Of a stretch of DNA of 12,320 nt, positions 1 through 7,221 are shown in pieces. Below the pieces are notes generated by a model. The model was given only the letters and a program-made list of their open reading frames with translations, made no database searches and was not told the origin of the DNA. The translations under genes and the position numbers were made by a program. The stretch spans positions 1-12,320 of the forward strand of contig JBGAKX010000138.1 of the NCBI GenBank assembly GCA_044224215.1, in the 5' to 3' direction. The stretch's first letter is position 1; every line of letters begins with the position of its first letter. The DNA is from DAOMFM01 sp035429825. Its GTDB lineage: Bacteria > Acidobacteriota > Blastocatellia > UBA7656 > JADIYM01.

Positions 1-2
1 CG

Positions 3-593
3 GCGGTGCGGCTCGGGCCCGTCTCGCGAATGATCGTTCCGGTGCTCGAGAAGGGCCGCATCGTCGTCGTCTATGTCGCGGAGTGGATCGACCTCGCCAA
101 GAAGCTGACGAATGCCGACGTCACATTTGCCGAGCAGGTAGTCGCGCGGTCGGCCGTGGCGCGCGAGCGCGTGCTGCAGTTCGACGCGCTCGCCGAGCAG
201 GCCGCGCACGCGCGTGCCGAACAGGAACAGATGGCGGACGCGCTCGAGCAACTTCAGTCACTCGTCGCCGCGTCGCCCGAGGCACTGATAGGCCTCGACG
301 ACGAGGGCAACGTCGCGTTCGCCAATCCCGCGGCGGCCCGGCTGCTCGGGAGGATGGAGTTCGAGTTGATGGGTCGCCCGATGCACGCGGTCGCGTCCGT
401 CCTGCAGGGCCGGGATCCGGCGACGTGGGAGCGCGTGCTCTCGGCGGACTCGGCGCAGTCGTTTCACGCGGCGTTTCAGCACGGCGGATGCTCGATCGAC
501 GTCTCGGTCGTGCCGGGGCTCTCGTCGAGCGCTTTCAGCCGCTTGATCTCGTTGCGCGAAATCCGCGCGACCGACGCCGTCCGCGGCGAGTGA
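3..593 (+). CDS. GAF/PAS-domain sensor protein, C-terminal part (5' end outside window)
   Basis: The frame is open to the left edge, so this is the C-terminal part of a longer protein; a GTG at 6 could start translation but cuts into a domain. Counting from that GTG, residues 8-55 look like the last strands and final helix of a GAF domain. A heptad-like, Ala/Glu/Gln-rich coiled coil follows at about 55-88, then one PAS domain at about 85-185 with a typical start (ASPEALIGLDDEGNVAFANP). GAF and PAS domains usually sense small ligands, redox or partner proteins. The chain ends right after the PAS domain, with no histidine kinase, GGDEF or helix-turn-helix output at the C-terminus, so any output domain must lie upstream of the window. 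The stop is TGA at 591-593, 4 bp from the convergent amrA stop. Domain types are fairly sure; ligand and output are unknown. Confidence 0.7.
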   Translation, partial: AVRLGPVSRMIVPVLEKGRIVVVYVAEWIDLAKKLTNADVTFAEQVVARSAVARERVLQFDALAEQAAHARAEQEQMADALEQLQSLVAASPEALIGLDDEGNVAFANPAAARLLGRMEFELMGRPMHAVASVLQGRDPATWERVLSADSAQSFHAAFQHGGCSIDVSVVPGLSSSAFSRLISLREIRATDAVRGE

Positions 594-597
594 GGGG

Positions 598-1206
598 CTA
601 CGCGCCGTGCGCGTCTGCAACGTCCTCTGCCGAAAACGACTCCGTCGTGTAACGGCGAACGCGTAGCGTCCGCGACCAGTACGAAGGCGGCAATCCGGCC
701 TTCATCTTGAGGTTTGCGAGAAACTGCCGGGGTTCCGGAAGGCTCTCCCACACAGACGGAAGAAACGTGCCGCGTGCAAAATCCTCTTCGAGTATCAAAC
801 CGTCCACGCCCGGCCGGAGCTGGCTGACGAGATCGGCTTCGTCGCGGAACTCCATCGGCTCGGGCTCGCCGAGAATCGATATGTGAATCTCGAGGTCGGG
901 CACGTCCGACGGGTCGAGACGCGGGCATCGCGGATCGTAGAAGATCGCGCCGTATGCGTTCTTGGCGACGTCGCGCACGAGGGGATATCGCGGCTCGAGC
1001 GATCCGATGCACCCCATCAGGTCGCCGTCGCGGTTGACCGTGACGAACGTCGCCTTCGGCACGCGCAGCGCAGGCGGGAACGCCGACGGATCGACGTCCG
1101 GTTCACTCCCGGACGTGAAGCCCGCGAGGATCGCATCGGCGGCGACACCGAGCAGCAATCGCGCGTCGTCGCGGCTGATCGAACGGAGTGGTTCAGCTGA
1201 AGACAT
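598..1206 (-). CDS. amrA: AmmeMemoRadiSam system protein A (AMMECR1 domain)
   Basis: A 202-residue protein that is almost entirely one AMMECR1 domain, the usual size for bacterial family members. The signature LMGCIGSLEP lies near residues 63-72. The C-terminal block FLPSVWESLPEPRQFLANLK and the KAGLP after it are also characteristic. AMMECR1 proteins are cytosolic. In bacteria they are commonly encoded with a MEMO protein and a radical SAM protein (the AmmeMemoRadiSam set), whose reaction is not established. I chose the ATG at 1206; a GTG two codons earlier (1212) is possible. The start lies inside the end of amrB (overlap 14 bp), so translation is probably coupled. No strong Shine-Dalgarno is visible, which fits coupling. 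No radical SAM partner is adjacent: the next gene on the left is the convergent PAS gene. Confidence 0.88.
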   Translation of the reverse strand: MSSAEPLRSISRDDARLLLGVAADAILAGFTSGSEPDVDPSAFPPALRVPKATFVTVNRDGDLMGCIGSLEPRYPLVRDVAKNAYGAIFYDPRCPRLDPSDVPDLEIHISILGEPEPMEFRDEADLVSQLRPGVDGLILEEDFARGTFLPSVWESLPEPRQFLANLKMKAGLPPSYWSRTLRVRRYTTESFSAEDVADAHGA

Positions 1207-1978
1207 ACGCACCGTACCCGACGACCTGGTCGCGGGGCCCCGCGGTGTCGCCCGAGTTCCTCAGGTCGACCGTCTCGGCGGTCATTCCGCGCGCGCTCGC
1301 GATCGCCAGCAGTCCGCGAATCGGATAGCAGCCGCAAGCGTCCGACGTCGAGACGGCGTGATAGTCGAGCGTCTCGATCGCGCGTGACGTCGCGGCGTCG
1401 CGCCGGACGGCGGTCGCATAGTCGAGATAATGGCTGAGGTCCGAGCTGATCACGATGCGCGTTTCAGGCCCGCCCCACAGCGCGTCGAGCACTTCGGCGA
1501 CCTCCTCGGGCGTGGCGTCGCCCACGGCGAGCGGCACGAGCGTGAACTCGTCGAGCGCGACTTGCAGAAACGGCAACTGGACCTCGAGGCTGTGCTCGTC
1601 GTCGTGCGCGCGATCGAACACCACGACCTGGGGCAGCGAGGCGAGCCCGGCGATCGCCTCGGTGTCGATCGGAACGCGGCCGAGCGGCGTCTCGAACGCA
1701 TCGACCGACGGGGCGGCGAGCCCGAGGAACGGAACACAGTGCGACGGTCCGAGTAGCACGATGCGCCGGATCGTCGCCCGGTCCATGGAGAGGCGCGCGT
1801 ACGCGCTTCCGGCAATCGGACCCGAATAGACGTAACCGGCGTGGGGCGCGATGACGGCCTTGGGCGACGGACCCGCAGGGTGCGCCGAACCGAGGCATTC
1901 GGTCACCGTGTCGCGCAGTTCACGGGCGTCCGCCGGATAGAACCGGCCGGCAACCGCCGGACGTCGCACTCTGGCCAT
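1193..1978 (-). CDS. amrB: AmmeMemoRadiSam system protein B (MEMO family)
   Basis: A 261-residue MEMO-family protein of full length. Family motifs in order are RPAVAGRFYPA at 6-16, IAPHAGYVYSGP at 43-54 (His46), LLGPSHCVPF at 75-84 (His80), DEHSLEVQLPFL at 127-138, ISSDLSHYLDY at 177-187 and DACGCYPIRGLLA at 213-225. The two histidines and the late cysteine correspond to the metal-site residues described for human MEMO1; the fold is related to extradiol dioxygenases. The biochemical role in bacteria is unsettled, although the family is consistently linked with AMMECR1 and a radical SAM enzyme. The start is ATG at 1978 with a GGAG Shine-Dalgarno about 8 nt upstream. It is the first gene of an amrB-amrA operon and divergent from the DUF6335-like gene. 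Confidence 0.9.
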   Translation of the reverse strand: MARVRRPAVAGRFYPADARELRDTVTECLGSAHPAGPSPKAVIAPHAGYVYSGPIAGSAYARLSMDRATIRRIVLLGPSHCVPFLGLAAPSVDAFETPLGRVPIDTEAIAGLASLPQVVVFDRAHDDEHSLEVQLPFLQVALDEFTLVPLAVGDATPEEVAEVLDALWGGPETRIVISSDLSHYLDYATAVRRDAATSRAIETLDYHAVSTSDACGCYPIRGLLAIASARGMTAETVDLRNSGDTAGPRDQVVGYGAYVFS

Positions 1979-2013
1979 ATGAGTCTCCAGGCGAGGCGCA
2001 GTCTATGTCCCGA

Positions 2014-2019
2014 GTATAC
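2014..2019 (-). promoter_or_regulatory. Candidate -10 box for amrBA
   Basis: On the minus strand the sequence TATACT (5 of 6 to TATAAT) lies 35 bp upstream of the amrB ATG, which would leave a leader of roughly 29 nt. No recognisable -35 box lies 16-18 bp further upstream, so this is a weak call. Confidence 0.3.
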
Positions 2020-2044
2020 CCCAATCCGGGTGACTGCGCGTGTG

Positions 2045-2053
2045 TGTTACACT
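2045..2053 (+). promoter_or_regulatory. Candidate extended -10 promoter for the DUF6335-like gene
   Basis: TGT followed by TACACT matches the extended -10 pattern (TGn plus a 4/6 hexamer). It lies 47 bp upstream of the ATG at 2101. The expected -35 region (2025-2030) shows no match. The box sits in a small imperfect palindrome, GTGTTACAC. Confidence 0.3.
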
Positions 2054-2100
2054 TGGATCACAAGGCGAAGTTGTGCGCCTTCCAGAAGGGAGGGCCTGTT

Positions 2101-2547
2101 ATGAGCGATCATAAGGACGACGGGAACCGCAGTCATTTCGTCGACGCTGGACGCGCCGAGTCCGAGATCTTCGAGCCCGATCCCGAGATTGCCGAAGTCT
2201 TCGAGGCAGACAAGCATGGCCACGGCGCCCGCTCGGGCGGCATTCGCATGCTCCAGGAGCTCGAGGATCAGCGCGGCCTGAGCCGCTCGCTCGGCGTGGG
2301 CGATCCGGATGCCGATCTCGAGGACGCGAATTACGTGGGTGAGGAGGGTGTCGGAGGCGGAAATACGACACCGGACCAGGACAACGTGACGGACATCGGA
2401 ATTGCCGCAGGGCTCGACTACCAGGACAACGAGCCACTTCATACGACCGACAAGATCGAGGAGCGCGACCGCCACAGATGGGAGCTCGATCCCGCCTCAG
2501 CCGAAGACTATCAGGAGCGTAGCCGGACAAAACGCAGCGAGAAGTGA
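2101..2547 (+). CDS. Small acidic DUF6335-like protein
   Basis: A 148-residue, strongly acidic, soluble protein with no signal peptide or membrane segment. I place the start at ATG 2101 because AAGGGAGGG lies 7-8 nt upstream; the frame is open further left to 2005, but that extension is not protein-like. The C-terminal half contains a GDPDADLEDA segment (67-76), VGEEGVGGG then TPDQDNV (79-96), a DNEPLHTTDKIEERD stretch (109-123) and RWELDPASAEDY (126-137). I recognise this pattern from DUF6335 proteins, first noted in cyanobacteria and also seen in other GC-rich bacteria; their function is unknown. The gene stands alone, divergent from amrB and followed by the secreted lectin-like gene after 116 bp. 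Family assignment is from memory of the motif pattern, so moderate confidence. Confidence 0.7.
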   Translation: MSDHKDDGNRSHFVDAGRAESEIFEPDPEIAEVFEADKHGHGARSGGIRMLQELEDQRGLSRSLGVGDPDADLEDANYVGEEGVGGGNTTPDQDNVTDIGIAAGLDYQDNEPLHTTDKIEERDRHRWELDPASAEDYQERSRTKRSEK

Positions 2548-2562
2548 CCGCTTTGAATGCAA

Positions 2563-2581
2563 CGCCGCTCGAGAGGCGGCG
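2563..2581 (+). other. Stem-loop after the DUF6335-like gene, without a U-tract
   Basis: CGCCGC and GCGGCG form a 6-bp GC stem around a 7-base loop, starting 15 bp after the stop codon. No T-run follows, so it is not a standard intrinsic terminator. It could pause transcription or protect the 3' end. Confidence 0.35.
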
Positions 2582-2663
2582 CATCGGATCGCCTGAACGC
2601 CGTTGTGGCATTTATACGTGCGTGCAGTCAGCGAAACGGCTGCCGTCCTAGGAGTCTGAACTG

Positions 2664-4463
2664 ATGCGAACCCTTGCGCGTGGGATCGGCGCCGCTTCGC
2701 TCGTGGCACTTCTCGCCGTAGGCGCGAGTGCCGACAACATCTATCTGAAAAATGGAAGCGTGATCCGCGGAACCGTGGTCGGTTTCTCGGACGGCGAGTT
2801 CACGGTGCTGATGAAGGCCGGAACGAGCGGGTCGCGGAGCCGCGCGACGCTTGCGGTCGAGGACATCGACCACATCGAGTTCGATGGCGACGCGGCGTCG
2901 AGTGGAACGGCAAACCCGGCGCCCGTGCAGAACCGTCCGCCGGTGTCGACCGCGCCTCCCGTCAATGCACAACGTCCCGATCCGGTGTCCAACACGTCGC
3001 GCGTTCCGGCAAGTTCGACCGGACCGGTCCCCGGACAGTGGGACGTCATCGTCGATCCAAAGACCGACTGGACCAACTCGCGCGTGCGCGTCGAGACCGG
3101 CGCCCGCGTTCGCATTACCGCGACCGGCACGGTGACGCTCGATCCGAAGGGTGGCACGGCCAAGACCGTCGGGCCTGCCGGATCGGCGATCCCCGACAAG
3201 GACAAGTTGATCCCTGGTCGACCGACCGGCGCGCTGATCGCGGTCATCGGCGACGACAATGACGACTTCATCTACGTCGGATCGCAGGCGGAGTTCGTCG
3301 CCGAACGCAGCGGCTACCTGTTCCTGAGCATCAACGAAGGCTACCTGCGCGACAACTCGGGGTCGTTCCGCGCGCGCATCGTCGTCGGAACGGACGTCGT
3401 CGGCGCGACGGACACGGCCTCGACGCGACCGGCGGGCGGGATACATGGCGGAACGTCGAGTCCGCCGCCTGATCCGCAGCCTCAGTACCAGCCTAACTCG
3501 GGACCGGCGCCTGTTCAGACGACGAGACCGCCGACCAAGACGACGTCTCGGCGTTCTGACACGGGGGTTCCGGCGGGATCGACCTCCGGCAAGCTGGTTC
3601 GCGAAGCCGACGTCACCGTGCTCCCCAACATCGACTGGACGAATTCCAACATCCGAGTGCAGCGCGGCAACGTCGTGCGGATCCGTGCGACCGGGACGGT
3701 GCAGATCGACGGGCAGGGCCACACGGTCACGCCGGCAGGAACGGACACGACCGATCCGAAGAAGCTGATCCCGTCGCGACCGACGGGCGGGCTCGTCGCG
3801 GTGATCGGCGATGACAACGACGATTTTGTGTACGTCGGCGCGCAGTCGTCGTTCGTGGCCGAACACGATGGAATCCTCTTCCTGAGCGTGAACGAAACGA
3901 ACCTCAAGGACAATTCCGGCTCGTTCTCGGCGCACGTGGCGATCGAACAGTCGGCATCGGTTGCGCCGCAGCCGATTCCGGCCACGAGCACCAATACGGA
4001 CCCGCTCCCGGCAAAGCCGGTTCCGGTTGCCGTCGACCCCAACGCGCCGCCGGCGGCGCCAAAACCGGCCGCGCCGGCCATCGGGCCGAACGGCGGTTCG
4101 ACACAGCTGGTCATCCAGGCCAAGACGGACTGGAGCAGCACCGGCATCGTGCTCAAGAAGGGCCAGAAGGTGCGCATCAGCGCGTCGGGCTCGGCCAAGC
4201 TCGGAACGACCGGAACGGCCGTGACGCCGGCCGGGATCGACGTCGCCGATCCGCACAAACTGATCGCAGGGAAGCCGACCGGTGCGCTGATCGGCGTCAT
4301 CGGCGACGACAACTCGGACTACATCTTCATCGGCAGCGGAACCGAGCTCACGGCGCAGCGCGACGGAATCCTGTTCCTCGGCATCAACGAGGGCGAAGTG
4401 ATGGACAACAGCGGATTCTTCACCGTGACCATTGTCGTTGAGGCGCCGAAGAAGAAGCCGTAA
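2664..4463 (+). CDS. Secreted protein with three PA-IL/LecA-like repeats
   Basis: A 599-residue exported protein. Residues 1-23 form a signal peptide (Arg-rich start, SLVALLAVG core, ASA cut site). Residues 24-75 form a small beta-type domain (IYLKNGSVIRGTVVGF ... IDHIEF). Three homologous domains follow at about 126-241, 315-427 and 481-592, separated by Pro/Ser/Thr-rich linkers. Each has a DWT/DWS start, an ATGTV or SASGSA strand, PTGALIxVIGDDN, a Y/F-V/I-G strand, LFLSINE-like, and a final DNSG loop (230-233, 416-419, 581-584). The pattern resembles galactophilic PA-IL (LecA) lectins, where this late loop binds calcium and sugar. Binding here is inferred, not shown. ATG 2664 has AGGAG 9 nt upstream. 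It converges on the FecR/DUF6600 gene across a shared terminator. A periplasmic or surface sugar-binding role is likely. Confidence 0.75.
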   Translation: MRTLARGIGAASLVALLAVGASADNIYLKNGSVIRGTVVGFSDGEFTVLMKAGTSGSRSRATLAVEDIDHIEFDGDAASSGTANPAPVQNRPPVSTAPPVNAQRPDPVSNTSRVPASSTGPVPGQWDVIVDPKTDWTNSRVRVETGARVRITATGTVTLDPKGGTAKTVGPAGSAIPDKDKLIPGRPTGALIAVIGDDNDDFIYVGSQAEFVAERSGYLFLSINEGYLRDNSGSFRARIVVGTDVVGATDTASTRPAGGIHGGTSSPPPDPQPQYQPNSGPAPVQTTRPPTKTTSRRSDTGVPAGSTSGKLVREADVTVLPNIDWTNSNIRVQRGNVVRIRATGTVQIDGQGHTVTPAGTDTTDPKKLIPSRPTGGLVAVIGDDNDDFVYVGAQSSFVAEHDGILFLSVNETNLKDNSGSFSAHVAIEQSASVAPQPIPATSTNTDPLPAKPVPVAVDPNAPPAAPKPAAPAIGPNGGSTQLVIQAKTDWSSTGIVLKKGQKVRISASGSAKLGTTGTAVTPAGIDVADPHKLIAGKPTGALIGVIGDDNSDYIFIGSGTELTAQRDGILFLGINEGEVMDNSGFFTVTIVVEAPKKKP

Positions 4464-4492
4464 CCATCGGCGCCGGCACATACTGAAAACAG

Positions 4493-4523
4493 CGACGCCC
4501 GCCATCGTGGCGGGCGTCGTTTT
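4493..4523 (+). terminator. Strong bidirectional intrinsic terminator
   Basis: A perfect 12-bp stem (CGACGCCCGCCA at 4493-4504 with TGGCGGGCGTCG at 4508-4519) closes a 3-base loop and is followed by TTTT at 4520-4523. On the minus strand the same stem is followed two bases later by a TTTT run (complement of AAAA at 4486-4489). It sits 30 bp after the lectin-like gene and 22 bp after the convergent FecR/DUF6600 gene, so it can serve both. Confidence 0.9.
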
Positions 4524-4544
4524 GCGTTGATACGGGGACGCGCG

Positions 4545-6413
4545 TTACGGCTTGCCCTTCTTGCCGCCGCCCGAGCTCGGCGCGGGCTGTGCCTCGATGT
4601 GCCGCGTGGGCGCGGGCTCGGAATGGCGAGCCTCGCTCGGCTGTCGCTGAACCTGCGACGGCTTGGAAGGCGCGGGGCGCGATTCCGGTGCCGATCGCGG
4701 CTGCGACGGTTCGCGCGGCGGCGCGGTGACGACGCGATGCGGCGCGGGGCGATCGACGGTGGTTGTGTCGGGCTTCGGTTCGGACGGCTTCACACGCACG
4801 GGCGCCGGCTGATCCTGCGAACTCTTCGGCGGTCGTGACGTGTTCGGCCGCGTCGAGGGCTTCGCCACGACGGTCTCTCCAGAGTTCGGCTCGATCGTGA
4901 GCACCGGCGTTCGCGACGGGGACTGCCGCGGCGCAGGCCGCGATTCGACCATTGTCGGTGTGGACTCTGCCGATGCGTGATCTGCGGGCGCCTTGACGCG
5001 CGGCGCGCGCTCGACGCTCGTCGTCTCCTTGACGGCTTCGCGTGTCGGGCGTCGCAGCGTCGCCGGCGTCGTCGTCAGTTCGGATACGACGACCGGGCGG
5101 TTGCGGATGGACTCTGTCACGGGCGACTTCACGCGATCCACGGTGTCCACTGGATTTCGAGGAGGAGCGGGTGCGCCGCCGACCGGGTTGCGACCGCCGC
5201 CGACGCCGCCGAGACCCTTGCCGCCAGGCGCGGGATTGAGCCGCGCGCCCGATCCGTTCTGGACGAGCCCGACGCCGCGGCCGGCCCGGAGGTGTACCGG
5301 AACGAAGTCCCGGTCGTGCCTGCGGTTGGCGCGGACATAGGCGACGTACGGCTCGTTCGGAGCGAGCGGCACCCAGTAGTAGTTCGGTGAGCCCGGGTAC
5401 TGGTACCAGTACACGTTGCCCGGGTACCACGAGTAGTAGCCGCCGGTGAATTGCGACCACGGAACCCACGCCCAGCCATAGCCGGCGAGAAACGCCCAGC
5501 GGCCGTAGTGATACGGCGCCCAGCCCCACGGTTCGCTCGAAACCCACGAGTAGCCGTAGCCGGGGTAGAACTGCCAGTAGCCGTTCGAGTACGGGCTCCA
5601 GCCAAAGCCATTGTTCGGAACCCAGCAGGATCCGTAGCTCCCGCCGTTGACCCACGAGCCGTAGCCGTTCAGGTCCGAGACTCCGTAGATGTCGTTGCGG
5701 TAGTAGAGCGAACTGGCGCCCGTCGTCGTGTCTGCGAGGTACTGGGCGTGCTGCGTATCGAGATCTGCGGACCACGCGTCGAACGAGTCATAGTCGACGA
5801 CCGCGACCACGGACACGTCCGACGGATCGTCAAAGTTGAAGTCGGCGGTTTCGCCTTCGCGGACGTCGATCGCCTCGCGCGTGCCCGCAGCGCGGGCGCT
5901 GCCGCGGACGACACCGACGCGCGTGTTGCCGTTCTGGTCGACGTGAATGCGGTAGACGCCGCCGTCGCCAAACGTGACGGCCGCCGCGGGTGCGCTCACC
6001 TCGAACCGCTCGTCGTTGTCGAGCTGGGCGACCGAGACGATCGCGAGACCGGTCGGAACCTCGACCCGGGCTGCCTTGGGCTCGAGCGTCGCGAACACGA
6101 CATCGGTCAGTTCGTCCGCGCGCACGTAGCGGCCGCCGCCGAGCTGAAACTCGATCCGCGCTCCGGCCGACGTGTAGAACTCGTCGCCCTCGAAGACGGG
6201 GGTGTTCAGGTCGACGCGCTGCCATTCCTCGGAGCCGGACTGGCGCAGCGAGACGTCGCCCTCGACCGCGCTGACGCGGCCGACGCGCGATGCCTCGGGT
6301 TCATCGTATTGGTCGTTCGTGACAGCCGCCGATGCGCGAAACGCCATCGGCGAGATGACAAGAACCGCGGCGAATACCGCGAGGAGTGCGAATTTGAGTT
6401 GTGGTCGTGGCAT
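4545..6413 (-). CDS. FecR-domain protein with DUF6600-type Trp/Tyr-rich region and Pro-rich tail
   Basis: A 622-residue exported protein. Residues 1-30 are a signal peptide (FALLAVFAAVLVI core, ASA cut site). Residues about 44-195 form a FecR-like beta domain (GRVSAVEGDVSLRQ, VFEGDEFYT, IEFQLGGGRYVR, VGVVRGSARA, DVREGETADF). Residues about 240-375 are packed with Trp, Tyr, Gly and Pro (GWSPYSNGYWQFYPGYGYSW, GWAWVPW), as in DUF6600 proteins. Residues 400-622 are a low-complexity Pro/Ser/Arg tail ending GGGKKGKP. No membrane segment or sigma-regulator part is seen, so this is not a classical FecR anti-sigma factor; an envelope or cell-wall-associated role is more likely. The start at 6413 has GGGAGG 8 nt upstream; the in-frame TTG at 6431 overlaps that ribosome site. 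A candidate promoter lies at 6480-6509. Confidence 0.8.
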   Translation of the reverse strand: MPRPQLKFALLAVFAAVLVISPMAFRASAAVTNDQYDEPEASRVGRVSAVEGDVSLRQSGSEEWQRVDLNTPVFEGDEFYTSAGARIEFQLGGGRYVRADELTDVVFATLEPKAARVEVPTGLAIVSVAQLDNDERFEVSAPAAAVTFGDGGVYRIHVDQNGNTRVGVVRGSARAAGTREAIDVREGETADFNFDDPSDVSVVAVVDYDSFDAWSADLDTQHAQYLADTTTGASSLYYRNDIYGVSDLNGYGSWVNGGSYGSCWVPNNGFGWSPYSNGYWQFYPGYGYSWVSSEPWGWAPYHYGRWAFLAGYGWAWVPWSQFTGGYYSWYPGNVYWYQYPGSPNYYWVPLAPNEPYVAYVRANRRHDRDFVPVHLRAGRGVGLVQNGSGARLNPAPGGKGLGGVGGGRNPVGGAPAPPRNPVDTVDRVKSPVTESIRNRPVVVSELTTTPATLRRPTREAVKETTSVERAPRVKAPADHASAESTPTMVESRPAPRQSPSRTPVLTIEPNSGETVVAKPSTRPNTSRPPKSSQDQPAPVRVKPSEPKPDTTTVDRPAPHRVVTAPPREPSQPRSAPESRPAPSKPSQVQRQPSEARHSEPAPTRHIEAQPAPSSGGGKKGKP

Positions 6414-6479
6414 GTGGTCTACCTCCCGCAAGGGAAATCAACCTTGCAAGAGCAAGTTTCATTCCGTGACCTTGGCTCA

Positions 6480-6509
6480 ACTATGCGCCTGAATTCACGT
6501 TTCGGGCAA
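6480..6509 (-). promoter_or_regulatory. Candidate promoter of the FecR/DUF6600 gene
   Basis: On the minus strand TTGCCC (6504-6509, 4/6 to TTGACA) and CATAGT (6480-6485, 4/6 to TATAAT) are 18 bp apart, giving a leader of about 60 nt to the ATG at 6413. The -35 end lies only 7 bp from the left boundary palindrome of the repeat array. Plausible but each box is only a moderate match. Confidence 0.4.
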
Positions 6510-6516
6510 ACAGGCA

Positions 6517-6532
6517 TGCACCATATCGTGCG
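6517..6532. repeat. Left boundary palindrome
   Basis: TGCACCATATCGTGCG is a near-palindrome; its core GCACCATATCGTGC differs at one position from the core of the perfect 18-bp palindrome at the other end of the array (7434-7451). It stands 17 bp before the first A hairpin. Confidence 0.7.
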
Positions 6533-6549
6533 CGAAGGCCGTTTGCGGC

Positions 6550-6653
6550 GGACCCTTACAGGGTCCGGAGCGGGTTGTGGACGGTACCGGGGGTCGTCGT
6601 CGCGCTACGCGCGCCTCGACCCCCGGCTATTCTCGCGCACCCCTTCAGGGTGC
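6550..6653 (+). repeat. Repeat unit 1 (A-B-C)
   Basis: Hairpin A is GGACCCTTACAGGGTCC (6550-6566). CGGTACCG is at 6582-6589. Hairpin B spans 6587-6626 with 10-bp arms and an inner GCGC stem. Hairpin C is GCACCCCTTCAGGGTGC (6637-6653), with a C/A mismatch next to the loop. Confidence 0.9.
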
Positions 6654-6671
6654 TTCGGAGGCGGGTCAGGC

Positions 6672-6776
6672 GGACCCCTACAGGGTCCGGAGCGGGTTGT
6701 GTGACGGTACCGGGGGTCGTCGTCGCGCTCCGCGCGCCTCGACCCCCGGCTATTCTCGCGCACCCTTTCAGGGTGC
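6672..6776 (+). repeat. Repeat unit 2 (A-B-C)
   Basis: Hairpin A is GGACCCCTACAGGGTCC (6672-6688), CGGTACCG is at 6704-6711, hairpin B spans 6710-6749 and hairpin C is GCACCCTTTCAGGGTGC (6760-6776). It is nearly identical to unit 1, with an offset of about 122 bp. Confidence 0.9.
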
Positions 6777-6792
6777 ATCGGAGTGCCACGGC

Positions 6793-6896
6793 GGACGCCG
6801 ATTGGGTCCCGCGGGTTGTGTGACGGTACCGGGGGTGTGTCCCGCGCTCCGCGCACGCCTCGACCCCGGCTATTCTCGCGCACCCTTTCAGGGTGC
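6793..6896 (+). repeat. Repeat unit 3 (hairpin A damaged)
   Basis: The trailing GCGGACGCCGATT of unit 2 runs straight into GGGTCC (6804-6809), so the left arm of hairpin A is lost, apparently by a deletion. The linker with CGGTACCG (6824-6831) remains. Hairpin B has changed arms (GGGGGTGTGT instead of GGGGGTCGTC). Hairpin C (6880-6896) is intact. Confidence 0.8.
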
Positions 6897-6947
6897 ATCA
6901 GATGCCACGGCGGACGCCATTCCGGGCACGCTGAAGCGGAGGTAGGC

Positions 6948-7052
6948 GGACCCCTACGGGGTCCGGCGCGGAGTTGTGAACGGTACCGGGGGTCGTCGTC
7001 GCGCCCCGGCGCCCTCGACCCCGGCTGTTCTTCGCGCACCCTTTCAGGGTGC
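6948..7052 (+). repeat. Repeat unit 4 (A-B-C)
   Basis: Hairpin A is GGACCCCTACGGGGTCC (6948-6964), a 7-bp stem with a 3-base loop. CGGTACCG is at 6981-6988. Hairpin B has GCGCCCCGGCGC at its tip. Hairpin C is 7036-7052. Confidence 0.88.
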
Positions 7053-7103
7053 ATCGGAGACGCCACGGCGGACGCCGATTCCGGGCACGCTGAAGCGGTA
7101 GAC

Positions 7104-7206
7104 GGACCCCTACGGGGTCAGCGCGGGTTGTGAACGGTACCGGGGGTCGTCGTCGCGCTTTGCGCGCCTCGACCGCCGGCTATTCCCGCGCACCCTTTCA
7201 GGGTGC
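7104..7206 (+). repeat. Repeat unit 5 (A-B-C)
   Basis: Hairpin A (7104-7120) has lost the last pair (final A instead of C). CGGTACCG is at 7135-7142. Hairpin B has one arm change (CGACCGCC). Hairpin C (7190-7206) is intact. Confidence 0.88.
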
Positions 7207-7221
7207 ATCGGAGACGCCGCG

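Noticed and set aside
2043..2062. CRP-like operator (TGTGT...TCACA) upstream of the DUF6335-like gene
   Set aside because: The half-sites are not at the needed spacing, so the match to TGTGA-N6-TCACA fails.
2612..2617. TTATAC as a -10 box for the lectin-like gene
   Set aside because: There is no -35 match at 16-18 bp and no extended -10; too weak to list as a feature.
2628..4505. A 625-codon minus-strand frame opposite the lectin-like gene
   Set aside because: Arg-rich shadow of a gene with signal peptide, repeats and ribosome site; it also runs through the terminator hairpin.
6577..7133. Open frames on both strands inside the repeat array (peptides with repeated Arg-Gly-Ser-Arg and HPERVREN-type strings)
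   Set aside because: They are translations of the same palindromic units, shift frame between copies, have no ribosome sites and look like no protein family. High GC keeps stops rare.
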